A stretch of DNA of 64,000 nucleotides from Sphingomonadales bacterium (GTDB lineage: Bacteria > Pseudomonadota > Alphaproteobacteria > Sphingomonadales > Sphingomonadaceae), in assembly GCA_025362295.1 (NCBI GenBank), contig JANYGX010000012.1, positions 1 to 64,000 of the forward strand, in the 5' to 3' direction. How positions within the stretch are numbered: the first letter of the stretch is position 1; every line of letters begins with the position of its first letter. The notes under the pieces were generated by a model that made no database searches, had not been told where the DNA came from, and saw nothing but the letters and a program-made list of their open reading frames with translations. A program made the position numbers and the translations under genes. Shown here piece by piece: positions 18,090 to 28,078 of this stretch.

Positions 18090-19769
18090 ATGAAAAAAAC
18101 AGTGTATACAGCGGCCCTCATGCTGTTGATGGCATCACCTGCCTATGCGGTGCGAACACCCATTCAGGCTTATGCCGCAGGCTCGCTCAGTTTGGCGGAC
18201 CGCAACTACGGGTCGGCAGGGCGTTATTTCAATGCCGCTTTGGCAGCGGCCCCCAATGATGTGGTTTTGCGTCGGCGGGCCTTTGAACTAACCCTTGCTG
18301 GTGGAGATATGGACCGTGCGCTTAATCTTGCGCAGGATATCAGCAAGCAGGATAAAACCATTTCCGCAGTCAATCTGGTGCTGATTGCCGATGCCATCAA
18401 ACGTGGTGATTATGCGCTTGCCGACAAACGCCTGGCGGCAACCACCGAAGTCGGGCTTGATGTGTTGATCCTGCCTATTCTGAAAGCCTGGGTCGCGGCC
18501 GGGCAAAAAAAATATGATATAGCCGAAGACCGGTTAGCCGTTCTTGACCGCACGCCCAACTTTCGCCAATTCCGGTTGGAGCACATTGGCTGGATTGAGC
18601 TTTATGCCGGTCGACTGGATAAATCGAGTGCTGCGTTTACAGCGCTGCTGGGCGATACACCAAACGGGCAGGTGCGGGCGCAACTGGGTGCCGCAACAGC
18701 GCTGCAAAAAATGGGCAACATGCCGGCTGCACAAAAAATACTGGGCTCTGACAGCACAGCGAGAGGCGCTGTAAACCTTATAGAGGCCAAGGCAAAACTT
18801 GCTGCTGGCGAGCAACTTGTATCACCCGTTCGTTCGGTGCAAGACGGTGTGGCGGAAGCCTTTGCCCTTGTGGCGGTTGAGTTGGCGCATGAGGAAATCA
18901 ATGCTCAGAGCGTGGCCTTTGCCAGATTGTCTGCCTGGATGTCACCGGACAATAGCACGGTTCAGTTGGCTTTGGCCGACATCCTTCTGGAGGCAGGTCA
19001 AAAAACAGCCGCTCTTGATGTGGTGGCTGCCATCAAGCCGAACACCGTACCCGCAGACCAGCGTATCCTGACAGAGGCCGGTATACTCGATGGTCTCGAC
19101 AAGCGGGACGATGCCATTGTGCTGGTGAACACACTGGTCAAGGCTGCACCAGGCAGAATTGGTGGCTGGTCAAGCCTTGGCGACCTTTACCGGCAGCAAG
19201 AGAAATTCGATCAGGCGATCGAAGCGTACAACAAGGCTATTGCGCTTGCAAAAGGCGATACAAATGTTGCGCATGTGTCAAATGATTGGGGGCTTTATTT
19301 CGTGCGTGGTATCTGCCTTGAGCGGTCCAAGCACTGGGATGCGGCAGAAGCTGACTTGAAAACAGCTTTAACTTTAAAGCCTGAAGAACCGTCTGTGCTG
19401 AATTATCTTGGCTATTCGTGGATCGAGCAGCGCCGCAATTTCGATCAGGCGATTGCCATGATCGAGAAGGCGGTCGATCTCAAACCGGACGATGGTTTTA
19501 TCAGGGATTCACTTGGCTGGGCGCATTACACCGTCGGTCGCTATGACAAGGCGGTGACCAACCTTGAACAGGCAATTGCCAATCAACCGGGTGATCCAAC
19601 CATCAACGAGCATCTTGGTGATGCCTATTGGCAAGCCGGGCGGCAGCTTGAGGCTCGCCATCGCTGGCAGGCCTCGCTTGATTCGGTGCCGGATGCCGAA
19701 CAGAAACTTCGTGTGCAGGACAAGGTGCGTTTTGGCATGAGTGAGCCCCTGCAACTTGCCAAACGCTGA
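18090..19769 (+). CDS. Secreted tetratricopeptide-repeat protein
   Basis: About 559 residues from MKKTVYTAALMLLMASPAYA, a clear signal peptide; earlier in-frame starts (18069, 18087) lack it at the N-terminus. TPR units are visible along the chain and strongest in the C-terminal third (AIEAYNKAIALAKGD, AEADLKTALTLKPEEPSVLN, AIAMIEKAVDLKPDDGFI and AVTNLEQAIANQPGDPTI). It is a periplasmic scaffold for protein contacts; partners are unknown. It lies 17 bases after ETF-QO and overlaps ispE by 29 bases, an arrangement seen in other alphaproteobacteria. Confidence 0.88.
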   Translation: MKKTVYTAALMLLMASPAYAVRTPIQAYAAGSLSLADRNYGSAGRYFNAALAAAPNDVVLRRRAFELTLAGGDMDRALNLAQDISKQDKTISAVNLVLIADAIKRGDYALADKRLAATTEVGLDVLILPILKAWVAAGQKKYDIAEDRLAVLDRTPNFRQFRLEHIGWIELYAGRLDKSSAAFTALLGDTPNGQVRAQLGAATALQKMGNMPAAQKILGSDSTARGAVNLIEAKAKLAAGEQLVSPVRSVQDGVAEAFALVAVELAHEEINAQSVAFARLSAWMSPDNSTVQLALADILLEAGQKTAALDVVAAIKPNTVPADQRILTEAGILDGLDKRDDAIVLVNTLVKAAPGRIGGWSSLGDLYRQQEKFDQAIEAYNKAIALAKGDTNVAHVSNDWGLYFVRGICLERSKHWDAAEADLKTALTLKPEEPSVLNYLGYSWIEQRRNFDQAIAMIEKAVDLKPDDGFIRDSLGWAHYTVGRYDKAVTNLEQAIANQPGDPTINEHLGDAYWQAGRQLEARHRWQASLDSVPDAEQKLRVQDKVRFGMSEPLQLAKR

Positions 19770-20637
19770 TTTCTTGTTGCTATCGTCGCTCTCTGAACTG
19801 GCCCCGATCAAGCTCAATCTTTTTTTGCATATCATTGGCAGACAAGACAATGGGTATCATGACTTAGAATCTTTATTTGTGTTTGCCGATACCGGCGACG
19901 GCATTGCTTGGCTGGGTGATGATACCGAACTTTGCCTAAGTGTGGATGGACCATTTGCAGCGCAAACCCCGACTGACAGCAGCAATCTTGTGCTGCGTGC
20001 GGCCAGATTGCTGAGGCCAGATGCAACCGGCCACCTGCTGCTGACAAAGAATATTCCAGTGGCCGCAGGGCTTGGTGGCGGCTCCGCAGATGCAGCGGCA
20101 ACGCTTCGGTTGCTCAATCGGATTTGGCAGGTCGGCTACACACACGATGCGCTTGCCGTGCTAGGGCAACAACTCGGCGCAGATGTGCCGGCCTGTGTTT
20201 CGAGCCTGCCATGTTATGTCAGTGGCATCGGTGATGTGCTTGCACCAACCGCACGTGTCGCCTGTGTGCCATGCGTGGTTATCAATCCGTTGCTGCCGCT
20301 TTCGACCCCGGAGGTGTTCAAGGCGCGTTCCGTAAGGCAAGCACCCTATACGCAGCCAATTGTGCCATGGCCGCCAGAAAGAACAATTTTATCTCAAACA
20401 AACAACAATTTACAAGTTGATGCTTGTGGCAAATTGGCCGTTATTGATATTATTCTTGATGATTTGGAGAAATGGCCCGAGTGCCAAATAGCGCGCATGT
20501 CTGGTTCGGGTGCATCGTGCTTTGCAATATTCGGTTCCGAAGCAACGGCGAATGCTGCCTGCAGCGCTATCAAACGGGAACATCCAGAGTGGTGGACCGT
20601 TTTAACACATATCGGAATACCAGATGTAACTATATAA
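19741..20637 (+). CDS. ispE: 4-diphosphocytidyl-2-C-methyl-D-erythritol kinase
   Basis: 298 residues if the GTG at 19741 is used. The family similarity begins at LSELAPIKLNLFLHIIGRQD, so TTG codons at 19774/19777 are possible and would remove the overlap with the TPR gene. The GHMP kinase ATP loop is VAAGLGGGSADAAATL. The C-terminal motif RMSGSGASCFAIFG is also present. It phosphorylates CDP-ME in the non-mevalonate isoprenoid pathway, which supplies the DMAPP used by MiaA. Confidence 0.93.
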   Translation: MSPCNLPNADFLLLSSLSELAPIKLNLFLHIIGRQDNGYHDLESLFVFADTGDGIAWLGDDTELCLSVDGPFAAQTPTDSSNLVLRAARLLRPDATGHLLLTKNIPVAAGLGGGSADAAATLRLLNRIWQVGYTHDALAVLGQQLGADVPACVSSLPCYVSGIGDVLAPTARVACVPCVVINPLLPLSTPEVFKARSVRQAPYTQPIVPWPPERTILSQTNNNLQVDACGKLAVIDIILDDLEKWPECQIARMSGSGASCFAIFGSEATANAACSAIKREHPEWWTVLTHIGIPDVTI

Positions 20638-20769
20638 CATTTAGTGTCATCGTTCAGCCTCAATTCATCTTTATGTAATTAGATAACATTGACGTTCAGG
20701 AAAAAAAGTTGCATTAGCCTAAACATTAACCAAACATTATCAATCTGTCTGTACGCAGACAGGCTGCAA

Positions 20770-21030
20770 ATGCAGGAAATACCATTGAAACAGTTTAATA
20801 TTAAAATTTCTGCTTTGGGGTTGGCTCTCATTACCACCTTGATGCTGCCAGTGGGCACAGCGGGTGTTACGGGCGGTTACGAAGTTGTGCCTGTCACGCA
20901 GACGGCGTTGGCAGCTTTGCCAATCACCTCAGGCAACGACATACGCATTATTAAAGCCACTGAATATACTGCCGAAGCGGCGGTAATTTCCGATATTTTT
21001 CCGCACACAGCCAAATTTTCCCAAAATTAA
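20770..21030 (+). CDS. Small putative exported protein, 86 residues
   Basis: From MQEIPLKQFNIKISALGLALITTLM, a signal-peptide-like N-terminus; the frame is open further upstream (20689) but without a signal. The mature part (about 55 residues, GYEVVPVTQTALAALPITSG...) shows no motif I know. It lies in the gap before the SLBB exporter gene in the same orientation, so it may belong to that unit. TTAACCAAACATTAT at 20726-20740 upstream is a near match to a CtrA-type site. Small size and weak ribosome-binding site keep confidence low. Confidence 0.4.
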   Translation: MQEIPLKQFNIKISALGLALITTLMLPVGTAGVTGGYEVVPVTQTALAALPITSGNDIRIIKATEYTAEAAVISDIFPHTAKFSQN

Positions 21031-21133
21031 TCTAAATTAAATTCTAAGTGTCCGTTGCTTGACCAGCAACAGCCATGCGCTTATGCGATACGCATGTTTG
21101 GTATGTGTTGCCAATTAAAGGATAAGTGAACAT

Positions 21134-24007
21134 ATGGCGATGATCTTTAGGCAAAAAAAATTACGAGCATTTTTTGCTGTTGCACTTATCACAAAGGGTT
21201 CTATCGCGCAGACACTCGACCCCTCCAGCATTTTGAAACAGGTGCAAAGCCAAAATGGCGGGCAGTCGATTTCAACATCATCCGCGATAGACCGGGCGCG
21301 CAACAACGCTCAGGATGCCAACACCACATCCGGGACATTATCGTCTGATTTGCGCGATCAGCTGGATGCGCAAAAACTGCGCTACGAACTTGATAGCCGA
21401 TATGAGCCAACGGCTGTCGAAACAGAAATGCGCCGCCGCACCGGTAACACGAAATTGCGCCAATTTGGCTACGGTTTGTTTGGCAACCGGCAAAACAGTA
21501 ATGAACCGTTAACCGGTGCTGTCAGTGAGTCCTATGTGCTCGGCATTGGTGATGAACTTGTTATCCTGTTTCAGGGGTCTACCACCCGCTCCATTACCAC
21601 ACGCGTTGACCGCGAAGGTCGGCTAGTTGTTGACCAATTGCGTCCGGTTGTAGCCGCTGGACGAACATTCGGGGCTGTGCGACGCGATCTGGAAGCCGCA
21701 ACAAAAGCCACATTGCTTGGCACAGATGTGTTTTTGTCACTCGGCTCCACACGGGCCATCACGGTTCTGGTTGGCGGGGCCGTCAACCGGCCCGGAACAT
21801 ATCCGCTCACCTCGCTGTCAGACGTAACAGCAGCCATTGCGCGCGCTGGCGGTATTCAGCTAAGCGGGTCGCTGCGCCGCGTGCGCGTGGTGGGCAATGG
21901 CCGCACGGCAACAGTCGATCTTTATGGTTTGATGGGAATTGGCGCGCCACCCTCTGTGCGACTGCGTGATGGCGACCGGATTATTGTGCCAACTTTGGGG
22001 CCGGTTGTGGCTCTCTCTGGCGGCATTGCACGCCCCGGCATCTACGAGTTGCCGCTTGGCCACCCTCTCACTATCGGACAGGCTGTAACCATGGCGGGCG
22101 GCCCGCTCAGACCCACTGGCAATGATATTGTGCTTGGCCGATTTGACCGAAACGGCAATGAAAAATTGTCAAGCACCCGGTCATTCGGCATGAGTGTTGC
22201 GCCTGGTGATGTGATTATTGTCAACCCGCGTGAAAAAGGCATTGCCGGCCGTGTGTCGCTCAGCGGCTTTGTCGATTCACCGGGCCTGCGCTCGCTTAAT
22301 GCCGCTCCCACAGTGCAAGCGCTACTCGGGGCACCGGAAAATCTGAAACCCGGCAGCTATCTGCCGTTGGCTGTTCTGATCAGGCTTGATCCGGTAACAC
22401 GCGCGCGCCAGTACCGTGCTGTTGATCTTGTTGCAGCGTTGACGCGCGGGCGGGATATTAGCCTGCGCGGGGAGGATGATCTTGTGCTGATATCCGAGCG
22501 CGATGTGCGTTTTATGCAAAGTGAGGATGTCCGGCGCATAGTGCTCGGCGAGGCCAACCCCAAACCGGAATGCAAAGCGCTTGGCGCACTTGAGATGTTG
22601 GTGCGCGACACGCAATCCGACAGGTTTGCCGCCGTCATTCGTGGCTCGTTCATTGTTGATAAGCAGGGGCGGGCGACATTGGCCACAGCCAGCGCCAGCC
22701 AAAACAGATTTGGTGTGCGCAACGCTGACAATCTCGCTGGACAAAACACACAACAGAATGATGTTAACCCGACAACAAAAGATGAATTGCTGAAAGCCCA
22801 GCAATTGCGATTGCAACAGCAGTCAACCGGACAGCAGGACCCTAATAATGCCAGTTACGCTGGCGGCTCATTCGACACCGGTGAGGCCGGACAGTTAAAC
22901 CGCAACAACTACAAGACCCGAGAAGAACTCGCTGATCTTGAGTTGCAGGGATTGAACAAATACGGTTGCCCCAAATTGTTTGAAGAGAAGCCTGATGTGC
23001 TGCCCTTTTTGCTGGAACATGCGGCTGTCATCAGCGGTGCGGTCAGAAAACCCGGCGCATATCCGGTTGCCTCTGACAGCAACCTCAGCACGCTGGTCTC
23101 GGTTGCCGAAGGCCTTGCCATTGATGCGGATCCAAACGGTGTCGAAATCGCGAGCACCAACGCTGCCACACAAAATTTCGCCCGCCAGACGATTGCGCTC
23201 GCCAAAACCCGCATGGTCGATGTCTTGATTGCACCTGGAGACGATGTACGGTTTCGCGGTCGCCAACCGGCGCAGGAACCCGGTGCCATATTGCTCTCCG
23301 GCGAATTTGTCCGGCCTGGTCTTTACAGCATAGCCAAGGGTGAAACCTTATCCCAGCTTGTCGCGCGGGCTGGCGGGGTGAGCACGCAGGCTTATCCGTA
23401 CGGGGCCATTTTCACCCGCCGCACCGTCAAGCTGGCCGAGCAGGAAGGTTTCAAACGCGCCTCGCGTGAACTCAATCAGGCGCTGCTGGCAGCATCATCG
23501 CGCAAGAGCGTGCCGTCTGACTCCATCCTTGCTGCCTCATCACTTGCTACCTCACTAGCGACAACCGAAGCGCCCGGCCGCGTAGTTGTCGAGGCTGATC
23601 CGCGTGTGCTGGCACGCCGTACGGATCTTGACACCGTTCTTGAAGCCGGTGACGCCATCTTCATGCCCAAGCGGCCCAATTTTGTATTGGCTATCGGCGA
23701 CGTGCTGAACCCCAATGCACTCCAGTTTATTGCTGGCAAACCCTTGAAAGATTATGTGGCGGAAGCCGGCGGCTTGCAGCCATCGGCTGACAAAAAACAT
23801 GTGTTTCTTGTCTACCCGAACGGTCAGGCGAGGCCATTGACAAGTGTTGATGCCATGCATTCCCGTTTGCAGGTGCCGCCCGGCAGTTCCGTGGTTGTGC
23901 CGAAGAATGTCGATCCGCTGGCCAAGCTTGATTTGATCCGCGATATCGGCACCATCCTTAGCCAGTTTGCCGTATCAGCGGCATCCATAGCCTTGCTGCT
24001 TAAATAA
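21134..24007 (+). CDS. Large multi-SLBB polysaccharide export protein
   Basis: 957 residues, more than twice a classical Wza. AAAGGATAAG precedes ATG 21134 and a signal peptide-like start (KKLRAFFAVALITKGSIAQ) follows. A Poly_export domain (YVLGIGDELVILFQG, residues ~132-220) is followed by at least six SLBB-like units with the G-x-V-x-x-P-G-x-Y pattern: VGGAVNRPGTYPL, SGGIARPGIYEL, SGFVDSPGLRSL, SGAVRKPGAYPV, SGEFVRPGLYSI and IGDVLNPNALQF. The C-terminus is a hydrophobic helix (FAVSAASIALLLK). It likely forms a periplasm-spanning channel for capsule or exopolysaccharide. No other exopolysaccharide genes are adjacent; it lies 47 bases before ruvA, where ruvC would be expected. Confidence 0.88.
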   Translation: MAMIFRQKKLRAFFAVALITKGSIAQTLDPSSILKQVQSQNGGQSISTSSAIDRARNNAQDANTTSGTLSSDLRDQLDAQKLRYELDSRYEPTAVETEMRRRTGNTKLRQFGYGLFGNRQNSNEPLTGAVSESYVLGIGDELVILFQGSTTRSITTRVDREGRLVVDQLRPVVAAGRTFGAVRRDLEAATKATLLGTDVFLSLGSTRAITVLVGGAVNRPGTYPLTSLSDVTAAIARAGGIQLSGSLRRVRVVGNGRTATVDLYGLMGIGAPPSVRLRDGDRIIVPTLGPVVALSGGIARPGIYELPLGHPLTIGQAVTMAGGPLRPTGNDIVLGRFDRNGNEKLSSTRSFGMSVAPGDVIIVNPREKGIAGRVSLSGFVDSPGLRSLNAAPTVQALLGAPENLKPGSYLPLAVLIRLDPVTRARQYRAVDLVAALTRGRDISLRGEDDLVLISERDVRFMQSEDVRRIVLGEANPKPECKALGALEMLVRDTQSDRFAAVIRGSFIVDKQGRATLATASASQNRFGVRNADNLAGQNTQQNDVNPTTKDELLKAQQLRLQQQSTGQQDPNNASYAGGSFDTGEAGQLNRNNYKTREELADLELQGLNKYGCPKLFEEKPDVLPFLLEHAAVISGAVRKPGAYPVASDSNLSTLVSVAEGLAIDADPNGVEIASTNAATQNFARQTIALAKTRMVDVLIAPGDDVRFRGRQPAQEPGAILLSGEFVRPGLYSIAKGETLSQLVARAGGVSTQAYPYGAIFTRRTVKLAEQEGFKRASRELNQALLAASSRKSVPSDSILAASSLATSLATTEAPGRVVVEADPRVLARRTDLDTVLEAGDAIFMPKRPNFVLAIGDVLNPNALQFIAGKPLKDYVAEAGGLQPSADKKHVFLVYPNGQARPLTSVDAMHSRLQVPPGSSVVVPKNVDPLAKLDLIRDIGTILSQFAVSAASIALLLK

Positions 24008-24054
24008 ACGCTGATTTTTGTTTCTCATTCGTTCCAGATTTGCTAGCGTCAAGT

Positions 24055-24660
24055 ATGTTTGCAAAACTCACAGGTCTGGTGGACGAAATTGAAGAGGATC
24101 ACCTGATCCTTGATGTGCACGGCGTTGGCTATAAAATTTTTGCGTCCGGCAAAACCCTTGGCGCATTGGTCATGGGTGAAACCATCGTTTTCAAAATTGA
24201 TACCCAGGTGGGCGAAGATCATTTCCGGTTGTTTGGATTTCGCCATGCCGATGAGCAGCGCTGGTTTCGGCTGCTGCAATCTGTGCAGGGTGTGGGCGCG
24301 CGCGTGGCACTGGCGATTTTGACAGTGTTGCCACCGGAAATATTGCTCTCGGCAATCGCCGCACAGGACAAAGCCGCTGTGGCACGGGCAAACGGTGTGG
24401 GGCCAAAACTGGCGTTGCGCATTATCACCGAGCTTAAGGATAAGGCGCACACGGTCAGCGCTGCTTTTGCCGTCGATACTGCAAAATCGGTTCAGGCCTC
24501 ATCGACTGGCCATGGCGGCGATGCCATGTCGGCCCTCACCAATCTTGGTTACAGTCTGCCGCAAGCGCATGAGGCTGTTGCCAAAGCCCAGATCAAATTG
24601 GGCGATAGTGTTGGTCTGGGTGACCTCATTCGCCAGGCGCTGAAAGAGGCGGCAGCATGA
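24055..24660 (+). CDS. ruvA: Holliday junction branch migration protein RuvA
   Basis: 201 residues from [20 protein letters not shown], the normal length; the frame upstream to 24040 is not needed. The N-terminal OB-fold is followed by helix-hairpin-helix segments ([35 protein letters not shown]) and the C-terminal RuvB-binding domain. It binds four-way junctions and loads RuvB. Its last codons overlap the ruvB start by four bases (ATGA). ruvC, normally just upstream in this class, is not in the window. Confidence 0.95.
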   Translation: MFAKLTGLVDEIEEDHLILDVHGVGYKIFASGKTLGALVMGETIVFKIDTQVGEDHFRLFGFRHADEQRWFRLLQSVQGVGARVALAILTVLPPEILLSAIAAQDKAAVARANGVGPKLALRIITELKDKAHTVSAAFAVDTAKSVQASSTGHGGDAMSALTNLGYSLPQAHEAVAKAQIKLGDSVGLGDLIRQALKEAAA

Positions 24661-25691
24661 GCGACACCCGATTGGCAAGTGCTGTAAAATCTGAAGAAGA
24701 TTATCTGGAGGCTTCGCTGCGCCCGCAGTATCTCGCCGAGTTTATCGGCCAGCAAACCGCGCGTGATAATTTGCGGGTGTTTATCGACGCTGCCAAAGCG
24801 CGTGGTGATGCGCTGGATCATGTGTTGTTCTACGGCCCCCCCGGCCTTGGCAAAACGACACTGGCACAAATCATGGCGCGCGAGATGGGGGTCAATTTTC
24901 GCGCCACGTCCGGTCCTGTCATTGCCAAGGCGGGTGATCTTGCGGCACTGCTCACCAACCTCGAAGCGCGCGATGTTTTGTTCATCGATGAAATTCACCG
25001 GCTATCGCCAGCGATTGAGGAAATTCTCTACCCGGCCATGGAAGATCATCAGTTGGATCTGATTATCGGTGAAGGTCCGTCAGCGCGTTCGGTGCGCATT
25101 GATCTGCCGCCGTTTACACTGGTCGGGGCGACAACGCGCTCGGGGCTTATCACCACACCACTCAGAGATCGCTTTGGTATTCCAGTGCGCCTCAATTTTT
25201 ACACCACAGACGAACTAGAGCTGGTGGTCAAACGCGGTGCCAGGGTTATCGGTGCCGAGATGAGTGCCGATGGTGCCCGTGAAATTGCCGCACGTGCACG
25301 CGGCACGCCGCGCATCGCTGGCCGTTTGCTACGGCGCGTGCGCGATTTTGCCAGTGTGTCCGGTGTGGCCATGATCGACAAACACAATGCGGCAAGGTCG
25401 CTTGACCGGTTGGAAGTTGATATGCTTGGGCTCGATGCGATGGACAGGCGTTATTTATCGATTATCGGTGAACATTATGCTGGCGGCCCTGTTGGTGTGG
25501 AGACGCTGGCTGCTGCGCTATCAGAACCGCGCGATACAATTGAGGACGTCATTGAGCCTTATCTGATCCAGACCGGGTTGGTTGCCCGCACCGCACGAGG
25601 CCGCATGCTCACACAAAGTGCCTACGCCCATCTGGGCTTGCCGCAACCAGCCAACACGCAGGCTATATTGCCACTGCTGGACGCAGATTGA
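24657..25691 (+). CDS. ruvB: Holliday junction branch migration helicase RuvB
   Basis: 344 residues. AAA+ ATPase: Walker [14 protein letters not shown], Walker [13 protein letters not shown], sensor [19 protein letters not shown], and the winged-helix C-terminal domain. Hexameric rings drive branch migration on RuvA-bound junctions. It is translationally coupled to ruvA. The 247-base gap after it carries a fragment of CCTCCCC repeat text (about 25737) instead of the ybgC thioesterase gene that often precedes tolQ. Confidence 0.97.
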   Translation: MSDTRLASAVKSEEDYLEASLRPQYLAEFIGQQTARDNLRVFIDAAKARGDALDHVLFYGPPGLGKTTLAQIMAREMGVNFRATSGPVIAKAGDLAALLTNLEARDVLFIDEIHRLSPAIEEILYPAMEDHQLDLIIGEGPSARSVRIDLPPFTLVGATTRSGLITTPLRDRFGIPVRLNFYTTDELELVVKRGARVIGAEMSADGAREIAARARGTPRIAGRLLRRVRDFASVSGVAMIDKHNAARSLDRLEVDMLGLDAMDRRYLSIIGEHYAGGPVGVETLAAALSEPRDTIEDVIEPYLIQTGLVARTARGRMLTQSAYAHLGLPQPANTQAILPLLDAD

Positions 25692-25938
25692 GAGCGATAT
25701 TATAATTTTGAATGATCTAAAAAATGATGTTTGAAAATCCTCCCCTTCGCGGAAGTGAGCGAGACAGTGCCATGCTCAAGCTTTACGCAAAATATTCGGG
25801 AAACCCGCATTGAGCTGACCATCTTAATTTTCAATATTTATGAAAATCGACAGATGGTACGCTGAAATTCTGCCAAACTTGCCGTTGGCAACATTTGCTG
25901 ACACAATGATTTTCGATGTTTGAATAAGGAGACATGCA

Positions 25939-26643
25939 TTGGAAACATCATCCCTGGCCCACAGTGCCATTCATATTTCACCGTGGAGCCTGTTTTCAGA
26001 AGCGGATATTGTTGTCAAGCTGGTGATTGTCGGTTTGCTGCTGGCCTCGTTCTGGTCGTGGGCGGTGATTTTTTCCAAGTTGATGCGCTATGGTCAGGTG
26101 CGCGCCAAGGCAACAGGTTTTGAGGAAAGTTTCTGGTCTGGCACATCGCTGGATACGTTGTTTGATGGGCCGCCGGGCAAGGCCAAGCATCCGTTCAGCG
26201 CCGTGTTTGCTGCTGCTATGACCGAGTGGCGGCGATCGGTGCAGCCCAATGGGCGTATCGACAAGGCGTCTGTCAAACAGCGATTGTCAACGGTGATGCG
26301 CGTGACATTCGAGCGTGAAATGGATGGTCTCGAGAGTCAGTTGAATTTTCTGGCAACCGTTGGGTCTGTCACACCGTTCATTGGCTTGTTTGGCACGGTG
26401 TGGGGCATCATCCGGTCGTTTGTCGGTATTGCGGCCAGCCAGAATGCAACGCTTGCTGTTGTTGCCCCCGGTATTGCAGAGGCCTTGTTTGCGACAGCAA
26501 TCGGATTGTTTGCGGCTATTCCAGCCGTGATCGGGTATAATAAATTGCAGGCGGATGTATCGCGTTTTGGCAACCGGCTCTCGACATTCTGCGATGAATT
26601 TTCGGCCATCTTGTCGCGGCAGCTTGATGAAAGGGTCACCTGA
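25939..26643 (+). CDS. tolQ: Tol-Pal system proton channel subunit TolQ
   Basis: 234 residues. The start is TTG 25939, placed seven bases after AAGGAGA; an ATG at 25934 is in another frame. The three helices of the MotA/TolQ/ExbB family are visible: IVVKLVIVGLLLASFWSWAV, the TVGSVTPFIGLFGTVWGII core and APGIAEALFATAIGLFAAIP. Five TolQ and two TolR subunits convert the inner-membrane proton gradient into force on TolA to constrict the outer membrane during division. tolR follows after two bases. Confidence 0.95.
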   Translation: METSSLAHSAIHISPWSLFSEADIVVKLVIVGLLLASFWSWAVIFSKLMRYGQVRAKATGFEESFWSGTSLDTLFDGPPGKAKHPFSAVFAAAMTEWRRSVQPNGRIDKASVKQRLSTVMRVTFEREMDGLESQLNFLATVGSVTPFIGLFGTVWGIIRSFVGIAASQNATLAVVAPGIAEALFATAIGLFAAIPAVIGYNKLQADVSRFGNRLSTFCDEFSAILSRQLDERVT

Positions 26644-26645
26644 TC

Positions 26646-27092
26646 ATGTCGATGCGCGGACAGCAAGGCTCCTTCAGCGCAGCGCGCGGTTGGCAACGCC
26701 GCAAGCCGATTGCTGATATCAACGTAACACCATTTATCGATGTTATGCTGGTATTGCTGATCATTTTTATGGTGACAGCCCCCTTGTTGGTCGCCGGCGT
26801 GCCGGTTGATCTGCCGAGTGCCAAAGCGAAATCTTTGCCGCAAGATAATACGCCTATTCAGCTGAGTGTTGATAAAGCCGGTGTCATCTATCTCGACAAG
26901 CTTGTGGTGTCGCGGCTGGAATTGCCACTCAAACTGGCGGCCATCAAACAGGCGCGCGATGCTGAAGCCCGGGTGTATGTGCGCGCAGATGCAGCGCTGC
27001 CGTACGGACACGTCATCGATATTGTCAGCGAGGCAACGCACGCCGGGTTCAAGAAAGTCGCACTTGTTACAACTGTAGCAGCCCAAAAATGA
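26646..27092 (+). CDS. tolR: Tol-Pal system protein TolR
   Basis: 148 residues. A single membrane helix contains the essential aspartate (NVTPFIDVMLVLLIIFMV, residues ~27-44) that carries protons with TolQ. The periplasmic ExbD/TolR domain follows (IQLSVDKAGVIYLDK, VYVRADAALPYGHVIDIV). It is packed two bases after tolQ and overlaps tolA by four bases, so stoichiometry is probably set by translational coupling. Confidence 0.95.
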   Translation: MSMRGQQGSFSAARGWQRRKPIADINVTPFIDVMLVLLIIFMVTAPLLVAGVPVDLPSAKAKSLPQDNTPIQLSVDKAGVIYLDKLVVSRLELPLKLAAIKQARDAEARVYVRADAALPYGHVIDIVSEATHAGFKKVALVTTVAAQK

Positions 27093-27898
27093 GTGCTGCC
27101 ATAACGGCACGCCGTGAGCACTGGCACTTGCCAGAGCCGCAACAGTTTGCCGGTGTTTTTTTCTCATTTCTTGCCCATGCGGCTTTGGTGTTTGGACTTA
27201 TTTGGTGGAACGCCAGCCAGCCGGTGAGGGATATGCAACGGGTTGAAGACATCGTGCCAGTCGATGTGACCACCATCGCTGACACACCGCAAATCAAGGA
27301 GGTCGCCAAACCCTCTATGCAGGCTGCCCCGCGTGAGACGGTGCTTGATAAAACGGAAGCGCCAAAGCCAGCCGCTGCCAAAACAAAACAGGCGGACGAC
27401 GGCATTGAAGACCCGAAAGCCGGCAGCACCAGCACAGGCAATGCGTCGCAGCTCAACACGCGTAAACTCGCCAGCCTGATTGACAAAAGCATCAAGGAGG
27501 CAGACCGCAAGCCAAAGAAATTTGATAAACTGGCCCAGCAACTGGAAAAAGATTTGCCGCAACAAGCGGTGCTCTCGCAATTTGAAATGGCCACTTTGCA
27601 GCAAGCACTGTTCAAGCAAATCAATGATAATTACAGCAAACCCTCCGGCATCGAAGGTGTGGACACCATGCGGGTGACCATTCGTCTGGTCTTGAGCCCG
27701 CTTGGCCGTGTGGTCGGGCAACCACAAGTGATCGAGAAGGTGGGCCTCACAGCAGATAATGCCGCCGCTTTCCGGGCTTTTAGTGAGGCCACTTTGCGGG
27801 CTATTTTTAAAACCCAACCCTATAAACTGCCCGCCGATAAATATGATGCCTGGAAAGAATCTGAAATTCGTTTCAAGTCCGATGAGTTGGGGCAGTAG
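27089..27898 (+). CDS. tolA: Tol-Pal system protein TolA
   Basis: 269 residues. A single N-terminal membrane anchor (FFSFLAHAALVFGLIWW, ~22-38) is followed by a charged Ala/Lys/Pro-rich periplasmic stalk (KTEAPKPAAAKTKQADDG) and a C-terminal TonB/TolA-like domain (TMRVTIRLVLSPLGRVVGQP...). It transmits the TolQR stroke to TolB-Pal at the outer membrane. The stalk is short compared with E. coli TolA (421 residues), as usual in alphaproteobacteria. A REP-like hairpin lies in the gap before tolB. Confidence 0.9.
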   Translation: MSAAITARREHWHLPEPQQFAGVFFSFLAHAALVFGLIWWNASQPVRDMQRVEDIVPVDVTTIADTPQIKEVAKPSMQAAPRETVLDKTEAPKPAAAKTKQADDGIEDPKAGSTSTGNASQLNTRKLASLIDKSIKEADRKPKKFDKLAQQLEKDLPQQAVLSQFEMATLQQALFKQINDNYSKPSGIEGVDTMRVTIRLVLSPLGRVVGQPQVIEKVGLTADNAAAFRAFSEATLRAIFKTQPYKLPADKYDAWKESEIRFKSDELGQ

Positions 27899-27923
27899 AG
27901 CAAATGCGTTTTAACATCATATT

Positions 27924-27949
27924 GTCACCCCAGCCTTCGCTGGTATGAC
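27924..27949. repeat. REP-like palindrome between tolA and tolB
   Basis: GTCACCCCAGC (27924-27934), loop CTTC, GCTGGTATGAC (27939-27949). The arms pair at nine of eleven positions. This is the familiar REP-type hairpin (GTCATxCCAGC...GCTGGxATGAC) of many proteobacterial genomes. In mid-operon it may stabilise or stop part of the tolQRA message. Confidence 0.65.
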
Positions 27950-28078
27950 GGCACAGGCTTTAAACTGTTTCTTTGATAAAAATATTTACCCACCCTATTC
28001 GTTAGCCAACAGGGGTAGCGTTCATCGTGGTGTAAGCTTAGATATGTGATGACGATCCACAACAAGGATATTCGATTG

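Noticed and set aside
20726-20740. TTAACCAAACATTAT before the small exported protein as a CtrA box
   Set aside because: The second half is TTAT, so it is only a near match; mentioned in the gene entry but not claimed.
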